Origin: Bacillota bacterium
GTDB taxonomy: Bacteria > Bacillota_A > Clostridia > Peptostreptococcales > Anaerovoracaceae
Reading direction: 5' to 3'
Assembly (NCBI GenBank): GCA_017438085.1
Contig: JAFRWH010000077.1
Location: 1 to 14,357, forward strand
DNA length: 14,357 nucleotides
Below are positions 1 through 6,014 of the stretch, piece after piece. The notes beneath the pieces are model-generated. The model made no database searches and had not been told where the DNA came from. It worked only from the letters and a program-made list of their open reading frames with translations. Positions within the stretch are counted from its first letter, which is position 1. Every line of letters starts with the position of its first letter. The translations under genes were made by a program, and so were the position numbers.

Positions 1-2
1 AG

Positions 3-560
3 TTCACTCTTTCCAGAAGAGATCCTGCTTATGTAGGAAAAGCCAAATCCGTAAAAGCTCTCGAGCTGGCCAGAGAAGCGGGAAAGGAGCTGGAAACAGT
101 GGATCCCGAGCTGGCAGCGGCATATGAGCTTATAAAAAAGCTGGATCCTAAGGCTCCTGCCCTTTCAAAGATCGAGATCGCCTCTGCGGTCTATGCCCAC
201 AAGCCGGGAGATGGTTCCGCTAGAGAGCAGGCAGCTTCTTGCCAGAGAGTGCTCTTCGGCCTTGCGAACATATCCAGGGAATATGCCACAAAGCGCTATC
301 GCTCCAATCTCATTAATTGGGGCATGATACCATTCCAGCTTGGCCCCGGCGAAAGTTCTGAGAGGCTGGCTGCTGATGACTGGATCTATGTGCCCGACAT
401 CCGCTCTTCCATCGAAGAAGACAGGTTGGAGGACATTCAGGCTTTTCTGATAAGGAACGGCAAAGCAGATCCTCTAAAACTCTTAATTGCGCCACTCACA
501 GAAGCTGAGCGCTCCATAATACTGGCCGGTTCCCTTATCAATTTCAACAGAAACAGATAG
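3..560 (+). CDS. Aconitase-superfamily hydratase, C-terminal fragment
   Basis: The frame is open from the window edge at base 3, so this is the last 185 codons of a longer gene whose start is off the window. The visible part matches the C-terminal swivel domain (domain 4) of aconitase-type hydratases. The segment GDGSAREQAA corresponds to the substrate-binding loop that reads GxGSSREHAA in aconitase, and it is followed by YATKRYRSNLINWGMIPF, a form typical of the clostridial/YbhJ-like hydratase branch rather than of citrate-cycle AcnA/AcnB. The Fe-S cluster cysteines would lie upstream, outside the window. A GTG at 99 is only an internal valine codon; coding sequence continues upstream without a break and no ribosome binding site precedes it. 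The gene is convergent with the barstar gene and shares a terminator with it. Superfamily membership is confident; the exact substrate is not known. Confidence 0.8.
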   Translation, partial: FTLSRRDPAYVGKAKSVKALELAREAGKELETVDPELAAAYELIKKLDPKAPALSKIEIASAVYAHKPGDGSAREQAASCQRVLFGLANISREYATKRYRSNLINWGMIPFQLGPGESSERLAADDWIYVPDIRSSIEEDRLEDIQAFLIRNGKADPLKLLIAPLTEAERSIILAGSLINFNRNR

Positions 561-561
561 A

Positions 562-611
562 AATAAAACAGCAGCCGTCCTGCTTCCTGCAGTTGATGGC
601 TGCTGTTTATT
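562..611. terminator. Bidirectional intrinsic terminator between hydratase and barstar
   Basis: An 11-base perfect inverted repeat pairs AAACAGCAGCC (566-576) with GGCTGCTGTTT (598-608) around a 21-base loop. On the plus strand the stem runs into TTTATTT, and on the minus strand into TTTTATTT. It lies 6 bases after the hydratase stop and 31 bases after the barstar stop, so it can end both convergent transcripts. Confidence 0.85.
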
Positions 612-638
612 TGCCTCTGTAAGGCCCGCATTTGCCTC

Positions 639-908
639 TTAAATCGCTTTTACGACTATATTTGAATTCTCTGTCGATGCGGATTCAAAAACATTCAGAA
701 GGCCTTCCAGGCGCCCCTCAAGGGCATCGCTGTTTTCCGGCACATTCATGAGTATGATGGTTACCGGAGCATCGATATCGGTCAGGCAATCGTAAAGCGC
801 ATCCAGATTGTGTCCGTAATATTCCGGAAACTCCAGTTCCTTTTCGAGAAATGCGTGGACATTCTTCATGCTGTCCAGCCTTTTAAGATCCATAAGTACG
901 TATTTCAT
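639..908 (-). CDS. Barstar-family ribonuclease inhibitor
   Basis: This 89-residue cytoplasmic protein has the length and pattern of barstar, the inhibitor of barnase. The core motif FPEYYGHNLDALYDCL (residues 27-42) aligns with LPEYYGENLDALWDCL of Bacillus barstar. It keeps the barnase-contacting Tyr29, Asp35 and Asp39 equivalents (Y30, D36, D40). The Trp38 position is Tyr (Y39), and the Glu76 position appears to be Ser with a Glu next to it, so the interface has probably co-evolved with its own partner. There is no signal peptide. The start has a good ribosome binding site (AGAGGGG, about 5 bases upstream). It lies 51 bases downstream of a barnase-type ribonuclease gene on the same strand, so the pair is very probably toxin and cognate inhibitor co-transcribed in the order toxin then inhibitor. 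The family call is very secure; the partnership is inferred from adjacency. Confidence 0.93.
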   Translation of the reverse strand: MKYVLMDLKRLDSMKNVHAFLEKELEFPEYYGHNLDALYDCLTDIDAPVTIILMNVPENSDALEGRLEGLLNVFESASTENSNIVVKAI

Positions 909-959
909 ATTTCCCCTCTTCCGTCAGCGTCCTTGCGCCGTTTTCCTAATGGCTCTCCG

Positions 960-1676
960 CTACAGCAGTTCCTTTCCGTAGAGCAGCTCATAAGTTTCGT
1001 AATGGTCCTCTGTGTAGAAGACCAGCCCGTCATTGCTGAACACTATGCGCTTGGGCCCGCGGGACTTTTCTCCCTTTGTGTCTATGTCACACTCCGTATA
1101 GGTCCTGCCTTTCGCTTTGGGAAGCAGTCCCTCATTGTTGCCGAACTGACTGCCTCCGATAACTTTTCCCGGAGCGTATTTTTCCAGAGAGCCGCTGCTC
1201 CAGCCCAGACTCTTGGCCTGCTTTTTTGAGAGGAAGTTCTCCGGAAGCTTTCCGAAAGTGTGGATGTAGAGCCCAACCTCATCCTTGCTGTAATACCAGC
1301 CATCCTCTTTTACCGTGATATCCGAAGGACAGACATAAGTGGATGCTTTGTATTTAGCCAGCAGAGCCTCCGGATCATTCTGTGCGCCACCCGAATCCGC
1401 TACGCTTTGTTCAGGAGTCTTGGCATCCTGGGTCCCGGCGGCGTAACCATCGTCGAAGCCCGTATCCGAGCCCTCTTTGTAGCCCGCCTCATAGCCTTCT
1501 TTATAGGCTGTCTCGTAGCCTTCCTTGTACCCTGCCTCATAGCGTTCGAGAAGCTCGGCCTCACCTGCTCCCGTCTGCGCCGGCGGCATGGTCTGATTTG
1601 AAAAATACCATCCGGCCACCAGTCCCAGCACCAGGGCCAGCACGATGGAGACCAGCTGTTTTGTGTTAGCTTTCAT
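960..1676 (-). CDS. Barnase-type ribonuclease with membrane anchor and YxxG repeat stalk
   Basis: This 238-residue exported ribonuclease would cleave RNA after guanosine. Residues 7-25 are a hydrophobic anchor or uncleaved signal segment with no lipobox cysteine. Residues 46-81 are nine tandem four-residue units of the form aromatic-x-x-Gly (Y46, Y50, Y54, Y58, Y62, Y66, S70, F74, Y78), a hydrophilic stalk. Residues 84-105 form a Pro/Ser/Gly linker. Residues about 125-238 are the barnase fold. The catalytic set is present by alignment to barnase: K151 (K27), E195 (E73), R206 and R210 (R83, R87) and H225 (H102), with one extra residue between E195 and R206. Unlike barnase it has two cysteines, C116 and C196, the latter beside the catalytic Glu. 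The ribosome binding site is AAAGGAAGG. A barstar gene follows 51 bases downstream. Whether the enzyme stays tethered or is released is not decided by sequence. Confidence 0.92.
   Translation of the reverse strand: MKANTKQLVSIVLALVLGLVAGWYFSNQTMPPAQTGAGEAELLERYEAGYKEGYETAYKEGYEAGYKEGSDTGFDDGYAAGTQDAKTPEQSVADSGGAQNDPEALLAKYKASTYVCPSDITVKEDGWYYSKDEVGLYIHTFGKLPENFLSKKQAKSLGWSSGSLEKYAPGKVIGGSQFGNNEGLLPKAKGRTYTECDIDTKGEKSRGPKRIVFSNDGLVFYTEDHYETYELLYGKELL
1434..1541 (-). repeat. In-gene 12-bp tandem repeat coding for YxxG tetrapeptides
   Basis: Inside the barnase-type gene, nine tandem 12-base units encode the four-residue repeat aromatic-x-x-Gly (residues 46-81). The central units (about 1470-1541) are the most alike in DNA, reading YKEG and YEAG or YETA in alternation, which suggests recent expansion by slippage or unequal crossing over. 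The outer units have drifted, for example SDTG and FDDG. Copy number may vary between strains. Confidence 0.85.
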
Positions 1677-1748
1677 CTAGTTGATTTCCTTCCTTTGAGC
1701 CTGTCATGGCTCAATAATAGTTCAAATGGCGGGCTTCATCCGGCTGAA

Positions 1749-1777
1749 CTTATATTTTGCCTGTAAAGCCCCTTCAA
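1749..1777 (-). promoter_or_regulatory. Candidate sigma-A promoter for the barnase-barstar pair
   Basis: On the minus strand TTGAAG (1777-1772) is followed after exactly 17 bases by TATAAG (1754-1749). The predicted transcript start is about 65 bases before the barnase start codon. No terminator is visible between the upstream nitroreductase stop at 1784 and this promoter, so read-through from the nitroreductase is also possible. Confidence 0.5.
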
Positions 1778-1783
1778 ATCACC

Positions 1784-2326
1784 TTAGAACTTATCCCAAT
1801 GCACCATTTCCGCCTTCGCATAGGCCTCGGTATGGGGCTCGGGCTGTTCATCTATCATTCCGAGAGACAGCACAGCCTCCAGCTTATAGGGCTCGGGGTA
1901 TCCAAGCACTGCGCGCACCGCATCATCTGCGCTTACTGCGGGGCCATCCGGTCCTTCTTCCTTCTGAAAACGCATGCGCATCTGGCACCAGCAGTTGCCC
2001 ACTCCGAGCTCGGTCGCCCGCAGCATCATCTGGGTCATTACGATAGAACAGTCCTCGACCCAGCCGTCCGCCGCCTCTGCATCGCCAATGACCGCAATGG
2101 CAGCAGCTGCACCCTTCAGCATGCCGGCACCTGCAGCCTTGCAATCTGCCAGCTTTCTGACAACTGCCTCATCCTGCACGACTATCAGCTGCACGGGGAA
2201 TTTGCTCTTGCTGCTGGGATAGATCTGCCCTGCCAGTATGATCTCATCCAGTATCTCCCTGGGAATGGGCTGCCCATTGTATTTTCTTACGCTTCTTCTT
2301 GCAAGTATAGCTTCTTTTACTGTCAT
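1784..2326 (-). CDS. Nitroreductase-family FMN oxidoreductase (first copy)
   Basis: This 180-residue protein belongs to the NAD(P)H-dependent FMN nitroreductase family. The N-terminal ARRSVRKYNGQPIP segment (about residues 9-22) carries the FMN-phosphate contacts typical of the family. The middle WVEDCSIVMTQMML and ELGVGNCWCQMRMR segments match the helix-strand that lines the flavin site, and the C-terminal VLGYPEPYKLEAVLSLG is also typical. The frame is open to 2365, but the ATG at 2326 was chosen because AAAGGA sits 8 bases ahead and the family motif begins right after it; nothing suitable precedes the longer start. The substrate cannot be predicted; these enzymes reduce nitro compounds, quinones or other small electrophiles. 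It is preceded by a long regulatory region with repeated palindromes. A second, distant paralogue lies at 12763-13293. Confidence 0.88.
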   Translation of the reverse strand: MTVKEAILARRSVRKYNGQPIPREILDEIILAGQIYPSSKSKFPVQLIVVQDEAVVRKLADCKAAGAGMLKGAAAAIAVIGDAEAADGWVEDCSIVMTQMMLRATELGVGNCWCQMRMRFQKEEGPDGPAVSADDAVRAVLGYPEPYKLEAVLSLGMIDEQPEPHTEAYAKAEMVHWDKF

Positions 2327-2341
2327 TTGTGCATCCTTTCC

Positions 2342-2394
2342 GCCGGGAGTGTCCCGGCACGCCATGTCAAACGCATTCTTTTGCCAACAGTATA
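2342..2394 (-). promoter_or_regulatory. Candidate -10 element and GC-rich leader hairpin of nitroreductase
   Basis: TATACT on the minus strand (2394-2389) is a good -10 element, but no convincing -35 lies 16-18 bases upstream, which would fit an activated or repressible promoter. The predicted 55-base leader contains a 7-bp hairpin, GCCGGGA/TCCCGGC (2342-2358, 3-base loop), just before the ribosome binding site. No run of T follows it, so it is not a terminator. Confidence 0.4.
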
Positions 2395-2432
2395 CACCTT
2401 TTCAGATTCAAAATGGAGCCTATTTGTTTGGG

Positions 2433-2559
2433 ACAGCTGTTTTGACACAAAATTGTTATTCCAAATGGCTTTTGTTTACAAAAAAATGACCATGAAATAA
2501 TAAAACAGCTGTTTTGACGTCGATGTCTAAAGAACACTGAGTCAAACAGCCATGAAATA
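2433..2559. promoter_or_regulatory. Cluster of repeated palindromic operator-like sites
   Basis: The 14-mer ACAGCTGTTTTGAC occurs twice, at 2433-2446 and 2505-2518, exactly 72 bases apart. The second copy lies in a perfect 14-base palindrome, AAAACAGCTGTTTT (2502-2515). A third, inverted and shortened copy, GTCAAACAGC, is at 2541-2550. The 10-mer CCATGAAATA is also repeated at 2490-2499 and 2550-2559. The cluster lies 40-165 bases upstream of the nitroreductase -10, where a repressor or activator would bind. The cognate regulator is not in the window. Confidence 0.45.
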
Positions 2560-2803
2560 TCCCAATAGCATATAAAAAGATGATAATACAAGGGCTCTTT
2601 ATTCGATTGTTTTATGGGTCAATCGACCAATAGAAGGATTTTATTTATTTTTGTGAAATAAATGCCTATTGATTCACAGGATTTGTGTCCAAATCGCTGT
2701 CCCACTACTCTGCGTCCAACAAATACAATTTACAGTCCATTTACTCTGCATCCGGCGGGTAAAGGCCGCATATGCAAAATAAGCAGTTTTTTATAACAAT
2801 TGA
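2560..2803. other. AT-rich gene-free stretch between queF and nitroreductase region
   Basis: No coding frame with a ribosome binding site or family similarity is present on either strand. Visible structure: a 7-bp inverted repeat TCGATTG/CAATCGA (2603-2609, 2620-2626), and a 12-base direct repeat TACTCTGCRTCC at 2706-2717 and 2742-2753, 36 bases apart. No clear intrinsic terminator follows the queF stop at 2804. Confidence 0.5.
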
Positions 2804-3298
2804 TTACCTGTTGTCCACCTTTTCCGGGTAAAGATCGTGCTGACTGAGTCTCTGCCAGGCCACTTCTTCCCAGCGGGTTCCGGGCTTGCCGTAATTGCAG
2901 TAGGGATCGATGGAGATGCCTCCACGAGGGGTGAACTTGCCCCATACCTCTATGTATTTGGGGTCCATAAGCTTTATCAGATCCTTCATGATCTTATTCA
3001 CGCAGTCTTCGTGGAAATCTCCGTGATTTCTGAAGCTGTAAAGATAGAGCTTCAGAGACTTGCTCTCCACCATGCGTTCGGAAGGCACATAGGAGATATA
3101 TATGGTCGCAAAATCCGGCTGACCGGTGATCGGGCACAGGCTGGTGAATTCCGGGCAGTTGAATTTTACAAAGTAATCGTTTTCCTTGTGTTTGTTTTCA
3201 AATGTCTCAAGGACCTCAGGCGCATAATCGCTTTTATATTCGGTCCGGCTGTTTCCGAGAAGGCTCAGGCCTTCCGCCTCTCTGTTTCTTTCGTTCAT
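2804..3298 (-). CDS. queF: NADPH-dependent 7-cyano-7-deazaguanine (preQ0) reductase
   Basis: QueF reduces the nitrile of preQ0 to the amine of preQ1, the precursor inserted into tRNA on the way to queuosine. At 164 residues this is the single-domain (YkvM-type) form. Visible family features are the catalytic cysteine in [14 protein letters not shown] (C55) with D62, the QueF motif [20 protein letters not shown] (residues 78-97), which binds NADPH and substrate and includes H96 and E97, and the late [13 protein letters not shown] segment. GAGGAG about 6-7 bases before ATG fixes the start. It is 30 bases downstream of queT and shares its riboswitch-controlled promoter, so both synthesis and uptake of the precursor are regulated by preQ1. 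It is complete, and the identification is secure. Confidence 0.96.
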   Translation of the reverse strand: MNERNREAEGLSLLGNSRTEYKSDYAPEVLETFENKHKENDYFVKFNCPEFTSLCPITGQPDFATIYISYVPSERMVESKSLKLYLYSFRNHGDFHEDCVNKIMKDLIKLMDPKYIEVWGKFTPRGGISIDPYCNYGKPGTRWEEVAWQRLSQHDLYPEKVDNR

Positions 3299-3328
3299 CG
3301 CGTTCTCCTCTATGGCATGATACAGCTG

Positions 3329-3826
3329 CTACTGCATTCTCCAGATCTTTTTAAGCGCTTTCACCAGGAAAAATCCGGCTATACCGGCTATGCCCTGTCC
3401 CACCAGCAGGCTTGATGCCAGCACCCAGTAAGGCAGCCCAAGTATGCGGCTCAGCCAGAGGGATACGCCAAGCGCCGGGATAAGGAACACCGGAAATATT
3501 ACGGTCCATTCGGGGGCTTTGATCCTGCCGAGCAGAGCGCAGCAGCCGGCGGTGGCGATGCCGACAAGGCCGCCGCCCACTATATCGAAGAAGCCCAGTC
3601 CTCCCATCAGCATGTTGGACAGCAGATTGGAAAGACCAAGGGGCACTATCAGGAAGGGGAAAATATATGCAGTAGAGTAGATCGCAGTTGCTATTCTCAC
3701 CTGATACTGGCCGAAAGCGAAGTTCTGTGTGAAGTACATAACAACTACATAGATGGCGATGACCATTGCAGAAAAGATCATCTTGTGGGTCCTGTTCATG
3801 TTTCTGATACTCAGACCAAGGCTCAT
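3329..3826 (-). CDS. queT: QueT-family queuosine precursor transporter (ECF S component)
   Basis: This is a 165-residue, very hydrophobic protein with about five or six membrane segments, starting near residue 16 (MIFSAMVIAIYVVVMYFT). The segment FGQYQVRIATAIYSTAYIFP matches the conserved N-terminal region of QueT (COG4708), the substrate-binding subunit of an energy-coupling factor transporter that imports preQ0/preQ1. The ECF ATPases and EcfT are not in the window and are presumably shared from elsewhere in the genome, as is usual for group II ECF systems. AAGGAGG lies 6 bases before the ATG. It is the first gene of the queT-queF operon and follows a preQ1-I riboswitch, which supports the substrate assignment independently. 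Confidence 0.92.
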   Translation of the reverse strand: MSLGLSIRNMNRTHKMIFSAMVIAIYVVVMYFTQNFAFGQYQVRIATAIYSTAYIFPFLIVPLGLSNLLSNMLMGGLGFFDIVGGGLVGIATAGCCALLGRIKAPEWTVIFPVFLIPALGVSLWLSRILGLPYWVLASSLLVGQGIAGIAGFFLVKALKKIWRMQ

Positions 3827-3855
3827 TTAAGTCCTCCTTATTTTTCAGAATCAAT

Positions 3856-3924
3856 AAAAAACGCGGGCCAAAACCGGGCACGCGAAAGCAGCACAGATTC
3901 ACAGGCTGTGCCAAGGCTGCCCGG
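3856..3924 (-). promoter_or_regulatory. Second attenuator in the queT leader
   Basis: Downstream of the preQ1 switch and its terminator lies another complete attenuator. The terminator stem is CGCGTGCC (3884-3877) with GGCCCGCG (3869-3862), one mismatch, followed by six T. A competing hairpin is formed by CCGGGCA (3924-3918) with TGCCCGG (3880-3874), which uses part of the terminator stem and encloses a 6-bp helix GCACAG/CTGTGC (3911-3906, 3896-3891). The mutually exclusive pairing is the layout of a riboswitch or protein-controlled attenuator. I do not recognise the upstream hairpin as a known ligand class. Confidence 0.6.
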
Positions 3925-3930
3925 AACCGA

Positions 3931-3959
3931 TAAAAAGGCGTACCCATTAAGGGCACGCC
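3931..3959 (-). terminator. Terminator of the preQ1-I riboswitch expression platform
   Basis: GGCGTGCCC (3959-3951) pairs with GGGTACGCC (3945-3937), nine base pairs including one G-U around a 5-base loop, followed directly by TTTTTA. AGGGC at the end of the aptamer tail (3979-3975) can instead pair with GCCCT (3954-3950), which would break this stem. This gives the expected logic: ligand bound, the tail is held in the pseudoknot and the terminator forms. Confidence 0.8.
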
Positions 3960-3974
3960 AAAATACACTTTTTC

Positions 3975-4018
3975 GCCCTAGTTTTGTTTAAAGACAGGAT
4001 GGATTTCGAACTGTCTGC
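3975..4018 (-). ncRNA. preQ1-I riboswitch aptamer
   Basis: The minus strand carries a stem AGACAG/CTGTCT (4016-4011, 3997-3992) around the loop UUCGAAAUCCAUC, followed by an A-rich tail UUAAACAAAACUAGGG. This is the compact H-type pseudoknot layout of preQ1-I; the tail closely resembles that of the Thermoanaerobacter aptamer (UUAACAAAACAAGG), and a C precedes the 3' strand of the stem where preQ1 pairs. It starts about 10 bases after the predicted transcript start and controls queT-queF, which handle preQ1. The loop-tail pairing was judged by eye. Confidence 0.82.
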
Positions 4019-4032
4019 CGCAAGGCTCCTGT

Positions 4033-4061
4033 AATATAGCACAGTAAAGCCGGAAGGTCAA
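4033..4061 (-). promoter_or_regulatory. Sigma-A promoter of the queT-queF operon
   Basis: On the minus strand TTGACC (4061-4056) and TATATT (4038-4033) are separated by exactly 17 bases. Transcription would begin around 4026, just before the preQ1 aptamer. The promoter lies about 90 bases after the feoB stop; no strong intrinsic terminator is visible in that gap, only a weak GTTTT/AAAAC hairpin. Confidence 0.8.
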
Positions 4062-4151
4062 GAAAAAGAGATGATTATCTTTTGGTCTTTCCGCATTTCC
4101 GCTGCCGGAGAGCTTTTCCTGTGACATGCCTGTTTTCGCAAAACTGCCGGT

Positions 4152-6014
4152 CTACAGGAACAGCGCTGTCACATGATATACGATGCAGGACAGGAGCAGC
4201 GCACCGCATACATAAAAGCCCGCCACTTTTGCAGTCCACTTCAGAGAGTGGGACTCCCTGTAGGTGGTGGAAAGCGCCATTACGCAGGGAATATTGAAGG
4301 TGCAGGCAAACATGAAGGCCAGAGCTTCCGGTTTGCTGATGCTCTCATTCATGAGCTCAGCCAGCAGCGCCGAATCCGTAGCCGCAGCAGAAGATGTCCT
4401 GAAGGTCGCATCCAGAAGAGAACCATTGCCCACAAACACCGCGTTCAGCACGCCCAGCACTGCTTCCTTTGCAAAAGCGGAACTCAGGAAGCCCATGAAT
4501 GTCCTCCAGCCCATGCCGAAGAATCTTGTGACCGGTTCGATGAAAGTCCCCACCTTGTAAAGCAAGCTGTCCGCCACATTCCCTGAGGAACTGAAGGAAA
4601 ACGCCCAGAACAGCAGGGATATCAGAGTAACTGTTCTTAAAGCTCTCTTGAAAATATCGAAAGCCTTCATCACGGCTTCCCGGATTATATGCTTCCAGTG
4701 AGGCTTGTGATAAGGAGGAAGCTCCATGACCAGTCCATGTCTGTCATCTCTTGGCGAAAGCCTGGCGCCGAACACCTTTGAAACGACGAATATCATCAGC
4801 AGCATATACAGAAGAATACATACGACCACAAGCAGTGTCTGAAGCGGAGTAAAGAACATTCCGCTGATCACGGGGATTATGGTCCATATGGATGCGCAGG
4901 GCACTGCCCAGACTATTGCCATTGTGAGCATCCTCTGGCCCCAGCTGTCCATCACTCTGGTGCTGCTGGTGCCTCCTATCGTGCAGCCGAAGCCCATAAG
5001 AAGTGAGCAGACTGCCTTGCCCTGCAGACCTATTTTCGAAAGCACGTTGTCAAACTGATAAGCGGCTCTGGCCAGAAAGCCTATCTCCTCCAGGAAGCCG
5101 AAAACTATATTTACACCGAACACGAACCCCGACATGGCTATGCAGAAATACAAGGTGTTAGGTATGATCACACTGAAAATAGATACCAGCCAGGGATGCA
5201 CATTCCAGCCATTTAGCAGATCCGCTATTGGTTCGTTGAGTATCTGCGGGATCATTGAGCCCGCTCCCATCAGCGGCAGACATACCAGCATCGCTGTAAG
5301 AAAGCCCAGAAATACTATGCCAAGACACCATATCTTTCCTGTGACAGGCTTTAGAAGCCGCTTGTCCCACTTGCTTAGCGTATATTTCTCCTGAGCTGTG
5401 CGGGTGACCCCTTCAAGCATGCTGCTGATCCACTCATATTTTGCGCGGCTCTTTTCAAGCACTGCCTCAGGGCTGTCAGACTCAGCGCTTCCAATACCGG
5501 GTGTAGTCTTAAGTGTATGAGGGCTTGCCAGTTCTTTTGCAAGCAGAGCTTTCAGCTCCTCATAACCGCTGCTTTCAGCCGCCACAAATGGGAGCACCGG
5601 GATGCCGAGATTATCCGAAAGACGTTTTGCATCTATCTCCTTGCCCTGCTGCTTCGCAACATCCATCATGTTCAGCAGCAGCACCAAAGGAGTGTTCAGC
5701 TCCGCAAACTCTGCCACCATATACATACTGCGTTCAAGCTGAGAGGCATCTACCAGAACGCATACCAGATCCGCCTGACCGCTGCGGATAAAGTCCACTG
5801 TTATCTTTTCCTCATCCGAGTTTCCGCTTAAGCCATAGCTGCCCGGAAGGTCGGTAACGGTGTACTTATTTCCCTTGTAAGTGTATTCACCATCATTCTT
5901 TTCGACGGTTTTTCCGGGCCAGTTTCCAACATGCTGACGGGATCCGGTAAGGGCATTGAATACTGTTGATTTTCCGGAATTCGGCTGACCCAGGAGCGCG
6001 ATTCTTGTCTTCAT
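4152..6014 (-). CDS. feoB: Ferrous iron transport protein B
   Basis: FeoB is the GTPase-gated inner-membrane permease for Fe2+. The 620-residue protein has an N-terminal G domain with P-loop GQPNSGKST (9-17), switch I GNWPGKTVE (30-38), G3 DLPG (55-58) and G4 NMMD (115-118). A helical GDI-like region follows to about 225, then a polytopic membrane domain from about 228 to the end. Gate-type motifs are FLEEIGFLARAAY (about 307-319), GFGCTIGGTSSTR (341-353) and a late CTFNIPCVMALS. The second is unlike the GFGCNVP form of E. coli FeoB and marks a subfamily seen in clostridia. It lacks the extra C-terminal tail of longer FeoBs. Its ATG overlaps the feoA stop in ATGA, so the two are translationally coupled. 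Regulation is probably through the paired palindromes upstream of the operon. Confidence 0.95.
   Translation of the reverse strand: MKTRIALLGQPNSGKSTVFNALTGSRQHVGNWPGKTVEKNDGEYTYKGNKYTVTDLPGSYGLSGNSDEEKITVDFIRSGQADLVCVLVDASQLERSMYMVAEFAELNTPLVLLLNMMDVAKQQGKEIDAKRLSDNLGIPVLPFVAAESSGYEELKALLAKELASPHTLKTTPGIGSAESDSPEAVLEKSRAKYEWISSMLEGVTRTAQEKYTLSKWDKRLLKPVTGKIWCLGIVFLGFLTAMLVCLPLMGAGSMIPQILNEPIADLLNGWNVHPWLVSIFSVIIPNTLYFCIAMSGFVFGVNIVFGFLEEIGFLARAAYQFDNVLSKIGLQGKAVCSLLMGFGCTIGGTSSTRVMDSWGQRMLTMAIVWAVPCASIWTIIPVISGMFFTPLQTLLVVVCILLYMLLMIFVVSKVFGARLSPRDDRHGLVMELPPYHKPHWKHIIREAVMKAFDIFKRALRTVTLISLLFWAFSFSSSGNVADSLLYKVGTFIEPVTRFFGMGWRTFMGFLSSAFAKEAVLGVLNAVFVGNGSLLDATFRTSSAAATDSALLAELMNESISKPEALAFMFACTFNIPCVMALSTTYRESHSLKWTAKVAGFYVCGALLLSCIVYHVTALFL

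Noticed and set aside
99..560. Apparent complete 153-residue gene starting at 99
   Set aside because: The start is an internal GTG valine; the same frame stays open to base 3 with coding-like sequence and no ribosome binding site precedes 99, so it is the end of a larger hydratase gene.
1260..1601. 113-residue plus-strand frame opposite the barnase gene
   Set aside because: It is a shadow of the repeat-rich coding strand; its Leu/Arg/Cys-rich translation and missing ribosome binding site argue against a gene.
1697..1712. Terminator or regulatory hairpin before the barnase gene
   Set aside because: The GAGCC/GGCTC stem is only 5 base pairs with no T-run; too weak to call.
2342..2358. Intrinsic terminator in the nitroreductase leader
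   Set aside because: The GCCGGGA/TCCCGGC hairpin is followed by the ribosome binding site, with no run of T on either strand.
2367..2591. 74-residue open frame on the minus strand in the gene-free region
   Set aside because: Composition is Phe/Cys/Trp-rich with no family resemblance, no ribosome binding site is present, and it overlaps the palindromic operator cluster.
2706..2753. CRISPR array
   Set aside because: Only two 12-base units are present, with a mismatch and no further period, and there are no cas genes.
4085..4150. Terminator after feoB
   Set aside because: Only a 5-bp GTTTT/AAAAC hairpin without a T tract is present; no confident terminator can be called.
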